A stretch of 64,000 nt of DNA. Origin: Ciona intestinalis (lineage: Eukaryota; Chordata; Ascidiacea; Phlebobranchia; Cionidae). Both the position numbers and the translations under genes were made by a program. Shown piece by piece: positions 1 to 11,000 of this stretch. Under the pieces are notes generated by a model. That model worked only from the letters and a program-made list of their open reading frames with translations, was not told the origin of the DNA and ran no database searches. The stretch spans positions 310,001-374,000 of the forward strand of contig NW_004190396.2 of the NCBI RefSeq assembly GCF_000224145.3. Direction: 5' to 3'. The stretch's first letter is position 1; each line of letters opens with the position of its first letter.

Positions 1-111
1 ATACGAACGCACAAACCTAGTCAATGAAAAGGAACGTCAACAAAAAATATTAACAAGAAGAGATTTAGCAGGTTTAATTAATCTACGACAACAACAGTTT
101 GTTTTTTAAGT

Positions 112-198
112 TTGCCTGTCTCTAACCAAGGGGTAATCGGTTCAAGGCTCTATGCTTCTACCATTGTGGGTGTATGTGTCCTTGGGAATAAACACTTA
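112..198 (+). mobile_element. tRNA-derived SINE, head fragment
   Basis: This copy carries the B-box-like GGTTCAAGGCTC and the following body (CTACCATTGTGGG, TGTCCTTGGG) seen in the full copies at 3907 and 14557. The 5' part and tail are missing. It lies just upstream of the first recognised MCTP exon, so bases 1-242 are treated as intron. Confidence 0.7.
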
Positions 199-242
199 TG
201 GCTTTCATTAATAATGAAATATTACACAAGGTTCATCCACAG

Positions 243-1946
243 GCGTTTCTAGTCATAGTATGGAACTTTGAATTATACATGCTCCCAATATCATTGTTGA
301 TGCTTATCATGAAAACATACGTTGATGTGTTCGTTAGACGCCAACCACTAGCGGCAGTAGAGAGTGGGAAGTATAAGTGAGTTTGTGATGTCATACTTAA
401 CCTATTGTTTAGAAACAATTAAAAGTTTTGTTGTTTTTTTTAATCACGATTTTAAACGTCCCCCAATTTAAGAAAAGCCAGGAAAATTTTACGTAACAAT
501 TATATTTATAGTTTTGACTTGTGATTCCAACTTAACAGACAATGCTCCAATAATGAGTTGTAGCAACCTGTGTGTTTGGGTAATAACCCTGGCCTAAATC
601 TCAAGCCACATTATGTAGCTTACTGTACTACCTTCCATATAAAATCGCACAAGAATTATTTCATATTCATTACTTAACAATACCCACATAGTTAGTAGTA
701 CCTTCGAAACATTAGGCTAACCATTATTACACTTCATATATTATTTGTCCCATAACACATATGACTTATGACATCACATTACCCATAGTGATGATGATGA
801 TGAAACAGAGGACGAACCGAACAAACCAAGTTTAATGCAACGAATATCCGCACTACAAGATGTGCTGACCAAAGTTCAAAATATCCTGGATTATATTTCA
901 TCGTTCGGGGAGAGGGTGAAAAAGTAAGTTATGATGTCATAGTGATGTCATCATGTATAGAATAATGGCTTGAATGCTACCATTGTGGGCGTATGTTTCC
1001 TTGGGCAATACACATAGCGGTCATTTCTTCAACCCACTTGTCACTAATGGGTTGAAGAAATTGTCAGCCATACATAAAAAAATCTTGCACAAAGTTACAT
1101 ACATGGTAACTTGTAAGCAAGCACGAAGTGTATGAAATAGAACATCTATGTTATAACGATTGTCGTTGCCCCACCATGCGAGGATAAATAAGTTACATAC
1201 GTGGTAACTCGTAAGCTGGCATGATGTGTATGAAACAGAACACCCGTGTTATAACGACTGTCGTTGACCCGACATGCGAGGATAAATAAGTTACATACGT
1301 GGTAACTTGTAAGCAGGCACAAGGTGTATGAAACAGAACACCCGTGTTATAACGACTGTCGTTGTTCTGCCATGCAAGGATAAATAAGTTCATTCATACA
1401 TATGCATTCATACCCAAATAAATACCCAACATTATATCCTCACAGCACATTTTCATGGAGAGTTCCTTTCCTATCATGGCTTGCTGTTTGTATATTCTGC
1501 TTGGTGGCTTTAGTGTTATATTTGTTCCCACTGCGAGCCATAGTTCTGTTATGGGGAATCAACAAGTTCACTAAGAGGTTGCGGAAACCAGATTTCGTTC
1601 CAAACAACGAAGTGATGGATTTCTTATCAAGAGTTCCTTCCCATGTACAAATTGTAAGTTGAATTAAATATACAAGTCAACTTTTATAGTTAAGATTATC
1701 TAAATAAATATTTTCGCCCAAAAAATTTGAAAAACAAAACTGCAAAATTTTATTTTGTTATAACGTTTTATTATTCATGGAAAAAGTGTTGAATACACAA
1801 GTAACTTACACAATGTTCGTTTTATAAAGATTTTATTTTAATATTTAGGAAATTATGTTTTTTCTAATCTCTTTGTTTTACAGGATGACTTCAGGGAAAT
1901 CCCCATCGAACAAGGATCACCTAGGAGTTCTAAAAAGAAACGATGA
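243..1946 (+). CDS. MCTP: MCTP (multiple C2 and transmembrane domain protein), C-terminal exons
   Basis: Four exons give the last 179 residues: 243-376, 789-923, 1446-1653 and 1884-1946 (stop TGA 1944-1946). Junction phases agree throughout. The first exon holds a hydrophobic helix ([16 protein letters not shown]). The second is acidic, then reads [20 protein letters not shown] and SSFGERVKK. The third holds a second helix ([20 protein letters not shown]) followed by [13 protein letters not shown] and [12 protein letters not shown]. The last ends in a basic tail, PRSSKKKR. This order is diagnostic for MCTP1/MCTP2, calcium-binding proteins of ER and synaptic or endosomal membranes; the N-terminal C2 domains would lie left of the window. 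I cannot say whether it is closer to MCTP1 or MCTP2. A SINE with a tandem tail sits in the intron before the third exon. Confidence 0.93.
969..1392 (+). mobile_element. SINE body with three tandem 98-bp tail units
   Basis: The SINE body (CTACCATTGTGGGCG, CTTGGGCAA, CACTAATGGGTTG) is followed by three tail units starting at 1094, 1192 and 1290, an exact 98-bp period. Each begins with the palindromic GTTACATACGTGGTAAC and contains GGTGTATGAAACAGAACACC and TTATAACGA. It lies inside the MCTP intron. Confidence 0.85.
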
Positions 1947-2237
1947 TAATGACATCATAATGAAAGACTATGATGACATACTTGATGACATCATCACACT
2001 ATGACGTCACGTATGTTGTTTTTAACAATACTCATGACTGTTAATATGATCTTTATTGTCAATATTTCAATTCTTTTTTCCTTTTTTTTTTTGGTTTATT
2101 TGACTTTAACACAGCAATAATAATAATTACCAAGTGCTGGAAAACAGGGATTCCTAAACATCACACCACGAAGTCTTTGAATCCCTGTTTTTGAATCACA
2201 AGCTTCCACACACCATGTTCCTTAACATTGCCCACCA

Positions 2238-2400
2238 TGGGCGCCAAACCTGGGGTGGCAGGGTGGGCAGGCCAACCCTGGAACTTTCCACACTGCGTAA
2301 TTTAGTAAACATTACAACCAATAATTTAGATTTGCTTCACAGGATTGTGTGTCTAACTATATTCCTGCCTCCCCTGTGTTTTACAAAGTTTGGCGGCTAC
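2238..2400 (+). mobile_element. MITE family B copy
   Basis: The copy begins GGGCGCCAAACCTGGGG and ends AAAGTTTGGCGGC, imperfect inverted ends. It contains the family core CTGCGTAATTTAGTAAAC (usually CTGCATTAATCAGTAAAC) and the stretch CACAGGATTGTGTGTCTAAC. About 163 bp, non-coding. Confidence 0.75.
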
Positions 2401-2491
2401 GTTGCCCATTATTGAGCTTGTAATATTTGTTCCCACATTTACTTGTTAACATGGCATGTTAGGATGGCACAACTGTACATAATGTAACTAT

Positions 2492-2662
2492 ATAGTAGGG
2501 TGGGGTAAGATAGATACTGTAAGCACATAATATCAACAATTTCCTGAATCGTGTTTTAACAAGGCTCTTTCAGAGTTGTGTAATAAAAATATTCTTTGTT
2601 TACCACCAAATGGGACGATAAGAGGGAATGAAAACATGTACCATCTTGCCCCAACCTACTAT
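2492..2662 (+). mobile_element. MITE family A copy
   Basis: The ends are inverted: ATAGTAGGGTGGGGTAAGAT on the left and ATCTTGCCCCAACCTACTAT on the right. The interior keeps CTTTGTTTACCACCAAATGG. It is non-coding and probably a TA-targeting non-autonomous DNA element. Confidence 0.8.
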
Positions 2663-3519
2663 GGGGATGTTATGCATTACTTAGCAATGCTAGCACATAG
2701 TATCTTACATAAATATCCTAATTTTATTTTCGTTCCCAACAATATATATTGCATTCATAGTTGTCTATTATACTGTAGTTGTCGTGTAGTTCCCATGTTA
2801 TAACGCAGCAATATTTAATGAAACCAAAGACTATTCAACCTCAAAGACTTATTTTTAACAATAATCATAATGTTTATGTAAAAAAAACACAGAAATATCA
2901 AATCTTGTTTTTATTTACTCTGTAATTCAATTTTTTTTAGAAATATTTCTTTTTTTTCTTCTTTTTTAAGTAACAGTTAAAACTTTTTGCCGTATAGTTG
3001 AAAGATAATTCTACACAGTTTTGGATCTTTTTTAACATATTTGCAAACTTTTTTAATAATAAAACGCTGTCCAAAATTACACAAAGTTTTGTTTTCATTT
3101 AAAAATTGTTGATCTTTCTGTAAAGACAAAATTGTGCTTCTTTATTTAAAATACTGAATTGCGTTATTTATAAATGTTTTTTCGCTCTTTTTTTGTTTTT
3201 TTTCCAAATCGTTAAAATGACCAAATTAACAAATTTTCCATAATGTTTCGTTATTTTTATTTTTTTTATTTTTCTTTTAAAATAGAAACAATTTTAAAAA
3301 GAAAAATCATAGTATCAACTATTAAGTAATAATTTCATTCATATTTTCTTAAAATAAGAGTGCGGGAATATTTATGGTTCCAGTTAATATTGAGTTGTTT
3401 TGCACACTTTACCTTCTATATCCCAAGCAGCCGCGATCAACTTGTTTAGTTTTTTAATAAATTTCAGACTTTATGATGTATTTGCCTCATGCTTGCTTAA
3501 GGGTTAACAAACTAATTTA

Positions 3520-3812
3520 ACCACGACAGTCATTATAACACAGGTGTTTCATACAACTCGTGCCCGCTTACAAGTTACCATGTATAGTAGGTTATTGAAT
3601 GTAACTTATTTATCCTCGCATGGCGGGGCAACAACAGTTGTTATAACACAGGTGTTATGTTTCATACACCCCGTGCCCGCTTACAAGTTACAATGTATGT
3701 AAATTTGTTGGTGATTGTTTTTTTGTATGGCTGACGATCAGGCTAACCCATTAGTGATCACTGGGTTGGATCATTAAGTGTCTCGCCCAAGGCCTACAAT
3801 GGTAGCAACATT
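3520..3812 (-). mobile_element. SINE copy, reverse orientation, two tail units
   Basis: Two reverse-oriented tail units (TTATAACACAGGTG, CCCGCTTACAAGTTACCATG) are followed by the reverse-complemented body (CCATTAGTGATCACTGGG, CCTACAATGGTAGCA). Confidence 0.75.
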
Positions 3813-3906
3813 AAGCTTGAACACGATATCAATACAATATGTCTATGATGTTGTGGTTGTTGATGATACCAAATACAACTCTATACTGAGACATTAATAT
3901 ATTTGT

Positions 3907-4210
3907 GTCCGGCGCCGTGGCATAGTAGTTAGCATGCCTGTCTGTAACCCAGGGGTAATGGGTTCAAGGCTCGACGCTGCTATTATTGTGGGCAGATGTA
4001 TCCTTGGGCAAGACACTTTAACAACAATTGCTTCAACCCGGTGGTCACTAATTGGTTATCCGAATTAACAGCCATACATAAAAAAAATCCCAAAAAAATA
4101 AAAAATAATTACCCACAACGTAACATACTTGGTAACTCGTAAGCTGGCAGGAGGTGCTAAACCCGTGTGATAACGACTGTCGAGGATAAAGTAAGTTACA
4201 TTCATTCATT
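3907..4210 (+). mobile_element. Full-length tRNA-headed SINE
   Basis: This is one of two copies with a complete head. The A box reads TGGCATAGTAG, matching the consensus TRGYNNARNNG. The B box reads GGTTCAAGGCT, close to the Pol III box B. The body (TTGGGCAAGACACTTT, CAACCCGGTGGTCACTAA) leads to an A-rich linker and one tail unit (GTAACATACTTGGTAAC). It is a SINE, not a functional tRNA: there is no cloverleaf 3' half. Confidence 0.85.
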
Positions 4211-5092
4211 CAATATATGTTGCTATCAACACCTAAGTGCAGGGGTCTGTGTTTTATGCTTGGCACTGCTACCAATATAGGGGTGTGTGTCTTTGTTCAA
4301 GGTTCAACAATTCTTTAACAGGCAGCTGTAACTACACATTGGAGTTAAGGATATTCTTTTTATTATATGTGGTTTTTATTCAAGCAAAAATAACAGAATT
4401 GTGCAAAATAGAAAGAAATGGAAGTTTGTACAAGATTAAGTGCTAGTGCAGAATCCCCCACCATGTTTTATACTAACTTCTAATAAATTGCCTTCTTTCA
4501 ATTTTACTATGACTTGTTGGTAGGATCTACACTAGTACCCAAAATCGCAATAAATTAAACAGGAAAATGAACTACTGTTGGTTTAACAATAATTTGTACA
4601 AATAAATGAAAAACAAACAATGCTGCAAAAAATAGTTCAATTGGAAAATAAAGCGCAAGTCATAATTTGTCCAGAAGTATTGTTGCATCATAATTGAAAC
4701 CATTACTCAGCAAAATCCACATGTGCGTCGGCATTTTTCTCGCATAAATGATGACATGGCAGGATTTGAACAATAACTGACGTATAGTTTGCAAGCTACT
4801 GCTGAGTCAGCGCTGTCCTGGCAGTTTGTTATTTCTATGGAAATTTTTTATGTTTTTTTAGAAAATTTTTTTTTTTACAAAATCTGGGGTCACATTGTTC
4901 AAATGCAGTTCTACTCATAGTTGTCAAACATAGGGAACCTCATTAACTTCTTAAGCTTCAAACTGTTAGAACATGGTATCACCCCTGTTTTAAAAGTTAC
5001 GTCACTCCACTCGTCCCTTAAGTTATTCAGACAACCCATAAAACAGGAATAACAACGTATGTTTCCTGCACTCAATATTATGTTAAAACATA

Positions 5093-8000
5093 CTAACATG
5101 TACCTCCATTATTCAATTGGCAACACGACCTTGCACAGTTAGTTGCCATGTAAGATGGGAAGGACCGACACTTATCCAACTTTGATTCGCAATCGGTGTG
5201 GGCGTCTACAAGTCCTTTGCATGGGTTGTATTGGCGGGGACCTGTGGTGTAGTGTGGAGGTTGTTGATGTGAAATAAAACATATTTGTCATAAAAGGGTA
5301 ATGCTGTTGTTATAACACGGGTGTTCTGTTTCATACACCTCGTGCCCACTTACAAGTTACCACATATGTAACTTATTTATCCTCGCATGACGGGAAAACG
5401 ACAGTCGTTATAACACAGGTGTTATGTTTCATACACTTCGTGCCCACTTACAAGTTACCATGTATGTATGTATTTATCCTCGCATGGCCGGGCAACGACA
5501 GTCGTTATAACACGAGTGTTCTGTTTCATACACCTCGTGCCTGCTTACAAGTTACCACGTATGCAACTTTGTGAGTGATTATTTTTTATGTATGGCTGAC
5601 AATTTAAACAACCTATTAATGGGTTGGCCCATGGACACATATGCCCACATAGGTGGCAGTGTTGGGCCAAGGGCAAGGTTCTGAACTAACCACTGTCATT
5701 TAAACTCTCAGGTGTGCTTCACAGATGACCTCACCCTTATAAAACCCAAAACTACTTTAGGCCCCAGGTAAATATGTTGTTGTGTATAATATATAACATT
5801 ACTTATATTTAAATCTTCAGATACAGAAGGAAAGATCATGTTTTATAGTTAATACAACAACAAAAAGAAATTAGCAACAAAACAACTGTCGATATACACA
5901 CGCTGGAGGTAAAACTACTTGAAAAAAGTATCAGATAAATCATGGCTGCTAAACCCCACATTACGATATATATATAACTTACATAACCCTGCAGAGTCGT
6001 TCCCCATCTGTGTTCGTATCCAACCCTCATAATGTACAACGTTAACGTAGACACCATAATATCTCGCTAACCCACAACCTCGGCCAAATGACGTCACACC
6101 AGATAAATACCAATCGCATGAGTCAGCACGTTGGCATGCCAACGGTCCTCCTGAGTCACCTTTTAAAAAATTTATGAAATTACAAAGGAGATGTCATTAA
6201 TTTAAATTGTTGGTCAAAACCAAAAATGATAACGTATCTTACACAACAGACAAAACTTTGGTTTCAATCAAATTATTGTTATTTTTTTGCACCAAAAAAA
6301 AGTTTTGGAAGTCGAAATTATATTGAATACCATAAGTAAGGGTATACGACAAACAAAGTAACCTGAGATTTAGGTTAAAGTTGACCATCACAATAATATA
6401 TATAGCAACCAACATACCATTACATGCGTCCTTCCCTCCAGCTTCATACCCAGCGCACATCATCATGTTTCCATCGATGACATGAACGCCTCTATAAGCT
6501 GCCACGCATCTGGTCGTATTGACAATGGGGACGTCAACTTCTTGCAGAGTTTGTGAAGAATCAAACCCTGTGTTCTCTGTGGTTGATTCGGGTTAGTATT
6601 AATGCATATATAGTGTTATGTTTTATAAGTCCTCTGTAAAGAGGGTTTTTGTTGTTGCATTGTTTAGTAAGTATTCTTATCTATATGGGTGAGGTTTCAT
6701 TAACATTAAGTTGATATATTATCGGAAGTTGTAATATTCGATTACAAATTATTGTATAATATGGGTGAAGTAAGCCATGAAACATTGGGATTTAGATCGG
6801 AGTTGACCATTACCCCAACATTGTATATGCACATTCTATTCTATATGGGTGAGGTCCTACAGTGAGGCACGTCATGGAACCTGGGATTTAGGTCAGAGTT
6901 GGCCCATTACCCCAACATTGTATATGCACATTCTATTCTATATGGGTGAGGTCCTACAGTGAGGCACACCATGGGACCCGGGATTAAGACCAGAGTTGGC
7001 CCATTACCCCAACATTGTAAATGAACATTCTATTCTATATGGGTGAGGTCCTACAGTGAGGCATGCCATAGAACCTGGGATTTAGGTCAAAGTTGTCTAT
7101 TACCCCAACATTGTATATGCACATTCTATATGGGTGAGGTCCTACAGTGAGGCACGTCATGGAACCTGGGATTTAGGCCAGAGTTTGCTCATTACCCCAA
7201 CATTGTATATGCACATTCTATATGGGTGAGGTCCTACAGTGAGGCACGTCATGGAACCTGGGATTTAGGCCAGAGTTTGCTCATTACCCCAACATTGTAT
7301 ATGCACATTCTATATGGGTGAGGTCCTACAGTGAGGCACGTCATGGAACCTGGGATTTAGGCCAGAGTTTGCTCATTACCCCAACATTGTATATGCACAT
7401 TCTATATGGGTGAGGTCCTACAGTGAAGCACGCCATGGGACCTGGGATTATATATATGTAGGGTTCAACAAAGTAGCAACTTTGACATTGTATTAGTATT
7501 CCACATTATTAGTTATTACTGCGTATTCTATACTCATCACCCAGTACTCATCACCCATTAGGGTGTAGATTGTAGTATCTTGGGTCTCATGTAATTGTAG
7601 GAACAAGTCCATACCAAAAATGGTACCCACATATTAAAACCAACAATATTGTTATAACCCCCCACCCACCCACCTGTTCGGCCGAACCCCGTCACCCAGC
7701 ACTTATCCCCGGGGTTAGGTGTTTCCCCACAAGGGAGACAAATAGGGGTGATGATGTCATTAAACACAACGGGGCGACTCAGCTTTATTAATGCAATGTC
7801 GTTCAAATACTCAGCGGTGAAACCGGGGTGTACTATGATCTGAAAGTATTGTGAAAATATTATAAAAAATGATGATGATTCCATTAAAATAAGAGACTAA
7901 CGATTTCATTTAGGCAAAATGTATATGCATATAATTTGCATGACCTAATATTTGTCTGTTACGCTGTCGTGGCACCAGATCCTGAATGTAGGTAATTTAT

Positions 8001-11000
8001 TTTAATGTAGATACTAGATATTGTCATTTAGATTCATTCATTTATTTAACACATTAAAACTAAATTCTGTTGAACTGTTTTTCAGAATACAGAACAGAGC
8101 ATTCAAGGGAATTCCCCTAAACAGCGACCAACCGTTTCAATCTCTCTTCGTTGCCTCCTAGTGGTATCGAGATGTGTAAGATGAGAACTCCTGGTGGTCC
8201 CGAGGTAAACAAGAAGACCGGAGTAAGATACAGATCTGTAAGAGGTGGTTGGGTTATATGTTGTATATAAGTATAAGTTGTGTATATACAAGTGTATGTA
8301 GTTATTTAGGTTGGGGGTATTGCAGTGTGTGGGTGATTTACCCAGGATTTCATTTGACAAGCCCTTAATAAGGGTAAGGTGGTAGCAATGCAAATATAAT
8401 TGATAAACTTGAAGTGTTATGGGCGAGTAGACATAATTATTGGTTGTGTGCCCTAATGGTCAATATGTAGGTAGAAACTTAGCCAAACACATGTCCTACA
8501 GTGGGTTGACTTAACTTAATACATTCTGCAAAACAGGTAACTTGACAGTGAGCATAAGGTATATGGCCCAAAGGCATACCATGTTGTAGGAGCTCACCTA
8601 TATAATTATAAGACTAACTCGACAATGAATGAATGAACGAAATTTATTTTCGTCTCTTCGATCACGATACGAAGAACAAGAGAGTTGACAAAAGCGAAAA
8701 GACGGGTAGTAATGGTAAAACAACAGTTGTTAAAACACGCTTATTGATAAAAAAGAAAGAAGTAATGTTTTGAATAAAATGCTTGACCGTTACACCCTAC
8801 AGACAATGAGCATGATATGTATGAATGGTGAATACACCATGCATAATGAGCATAAGTTATATAAGCCAAACCTGAAACAATGAGCAGCCGAAACCAACCA
8901 TCGATCGGATATTAAGGTTGCTCCGCAGTGAGGATGCCTTCTGTATAATACCTGGGCCTGTAATAGGAGTTGTGATGTTACACTGACAATGTGACAACAC
9001 ACACTTTAAATACAACAACTAAAATAGTGGATGTAATATTGTATAGTTGTAGCTTAATATTAGAAATAGCTTTGTTGGTAAATCTATTCTTGTTACACCA
9101 ATGCTATAAAATAACTTCTTAGTAATTTTAATGCACCAGCGTTTTGTCAGTCAGACAGAGATGTCATTTTAAAACATGTAATAGGTAAATTTAACGGCCA
9201 AAACTCGAACAGCATTTTTTAAACATAGGGACCTTATTTTTAAATTTACTGTTCTAAACTTCACACAGTCTTACCATCCAGGGCCAGGCAGCCACCACTG
9301 AAGCCGTTCCACGGAAAACTCTTCTTTCAGTTTCTGTTGGGGCAACTGGTACCACCATGCTTCTTATACTGGCTGTTGTACCACATGAACCTGGAGATTG
9401 AAGGATGGGATTAGGCTAGTATGTAAACTAATGTAACTTATTTATCCTGGCATGGCTGGGTAACTACAGTCGTTTTAACATGGGTGTTTTGTTTCATACA
9501 CCTTGTGCCCGCTTGCGAGTTACCTTTTCTATTACTTTGTGGGTGTTTCTTTTTCATACTCGTCAAAGATACAATGGTGTTATATAAGTAATGTCCACTT
9601 ACCATTTCTAACTTTACAACATGAACCCATCCTGTAATAATTCATCTCATTAGTGCCGTTGCATCGGTAAGGTTGACAGGAATAAGATCCAATTGTGTTG
9701 ACACAAAACGCGGGGAAACGAAAATAACAAGGGTTTGGTCCTTCAGTGCATTCGTCAATATCTGTTGTTATATTGGAATGAATGTAACTTGTTTGTCCTA
9801 GCATGGATGAGTAAAAAACAGTCGTTATAACACAGGTTTTGTTTCATACACCTCATGCCAGTTAATAAGTTACAACACATGTAACTTTGTGGGTAAATGT
9901 TTTTTATGTATGGCTGATAATTGGACAACCCATTAATGACCACTGGGTTAGAACAGTTGTTTCCAAGTGTTTTGCACAAATTTATACAAATTAGTTTTGG
10001 GCTGTTTATATATGCACCGGACACACATGGTGTACCATACACCTCATGTTGTCAAACTATAAGAAGTACCTTCACAATTTCTATTATCGGATTGGAGTCG
10101 GTATCCTGACTGACAACCACAAACTGCCGCATCACCAGTCCAGTTGCACAGTTGGTTACAACCTCCATTTGTCAATGAACAAGGATCTAAATAAAATATT
10201 TGTATTTTTGAAGGTAATGCCCAAGTATTTTATATGTTTATGTGGTTGATTGAATAATAAGTTCAAAAGAAAGATTTCTATATTTCATGAACTAAAAGTA
10301 TCTTATATCTTACTGATAAGTATCTTATTTCTATTTTTCATGATGATATAAGTATCTTATTTGACAATATATAGTGATTTAAAAAAGCTTTTCCAAGAAC
10401 TGATTTTTTGCCATAAAAAGACAAACTTTATTAAAAAACTATGATTTTAATTGACAAGCCTTTAATAATGGTAAGGTGGTAGCAATACAAGTATAATTGA
10501 TAAATTTAGAATATTCAGTTGTAATTAAACTTGAAAGTTGAGTTTGTTTTACTTAATCCATCAGGAAAAACTGGTCTTATTGGAGATTAAGTTGTAACAT
10601 TTAAATGTCAACTGTCGATTGAACAGCTGATAATAAATGTTACAAGCCCAAAGGCAAGGATAAATTTAGTTCAAAGATTATTCTGATATTTATGAGGTGT
10701 GGTCAGGGTGTGTAGGTGGTTTCGAAACTACTTTGGATGGGTGTAACTACTTTACAATAATTACTACTTTGGAAATGAATTCTAGAAAGTCCTTTAGAAG
10801 ATGAAAGATAAGGTTGGTTTATTTTTTATGTTTATATGGGTTTTAAAAACACCTAGGTGTGTTTTAATTATTGCCACTCCCATGCCCACAGTCGAGTTGC
10901 TGAAGCTATTGCAGTGTGTGAATAAGCAGACATGACTTTTGGTTGGTTTGGTCATTTATATCCGGGAAACTTGAATGACTAATCCATGGTTGCCACTTCC

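Larger units (their letters stand above)
1947..5092. other. Intergenic spacer between MCTP and the protease
   Basis: This spacer separates the MCTP stop from the protease stop, a tail-to-tail arrangement. It holds a MITE B copy (2238-2400), a MITE A copy (2492-2662), an AT-rich low-complexity stretch (about 2820-3350), a reverse SINE (3520-3812), a full-length SINE (3907-4210) and, from about 4885, a fragment of another interspersed repeat containing CATAGTTGTCAAACATAGGG. I see no coding exon in it. Confidence 0.7.

Noticed and set aside
2..108. Open frame at the left edge (reads KERQQKILTRRDLAG) as a preceding MCTP exon
   Set aside because: It does not resemble the MCTP segment expected before the first helix, its possible donor is in the wrong phase, and a SINE fragment follows directly.
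3907..3980. tRNA gene
   Set aside because: A and B boxes are present but no cloverleaf or 3' acceptor half; it is a SINE head found in many copies.
5915..5982. Read-through end of the protease trypsin exon (stop at 5915)
   Set aside because: A strong GTAAGT donor at 5982 joins in exact phase to a ShKT exon with its own stop, so splicing is the better model.
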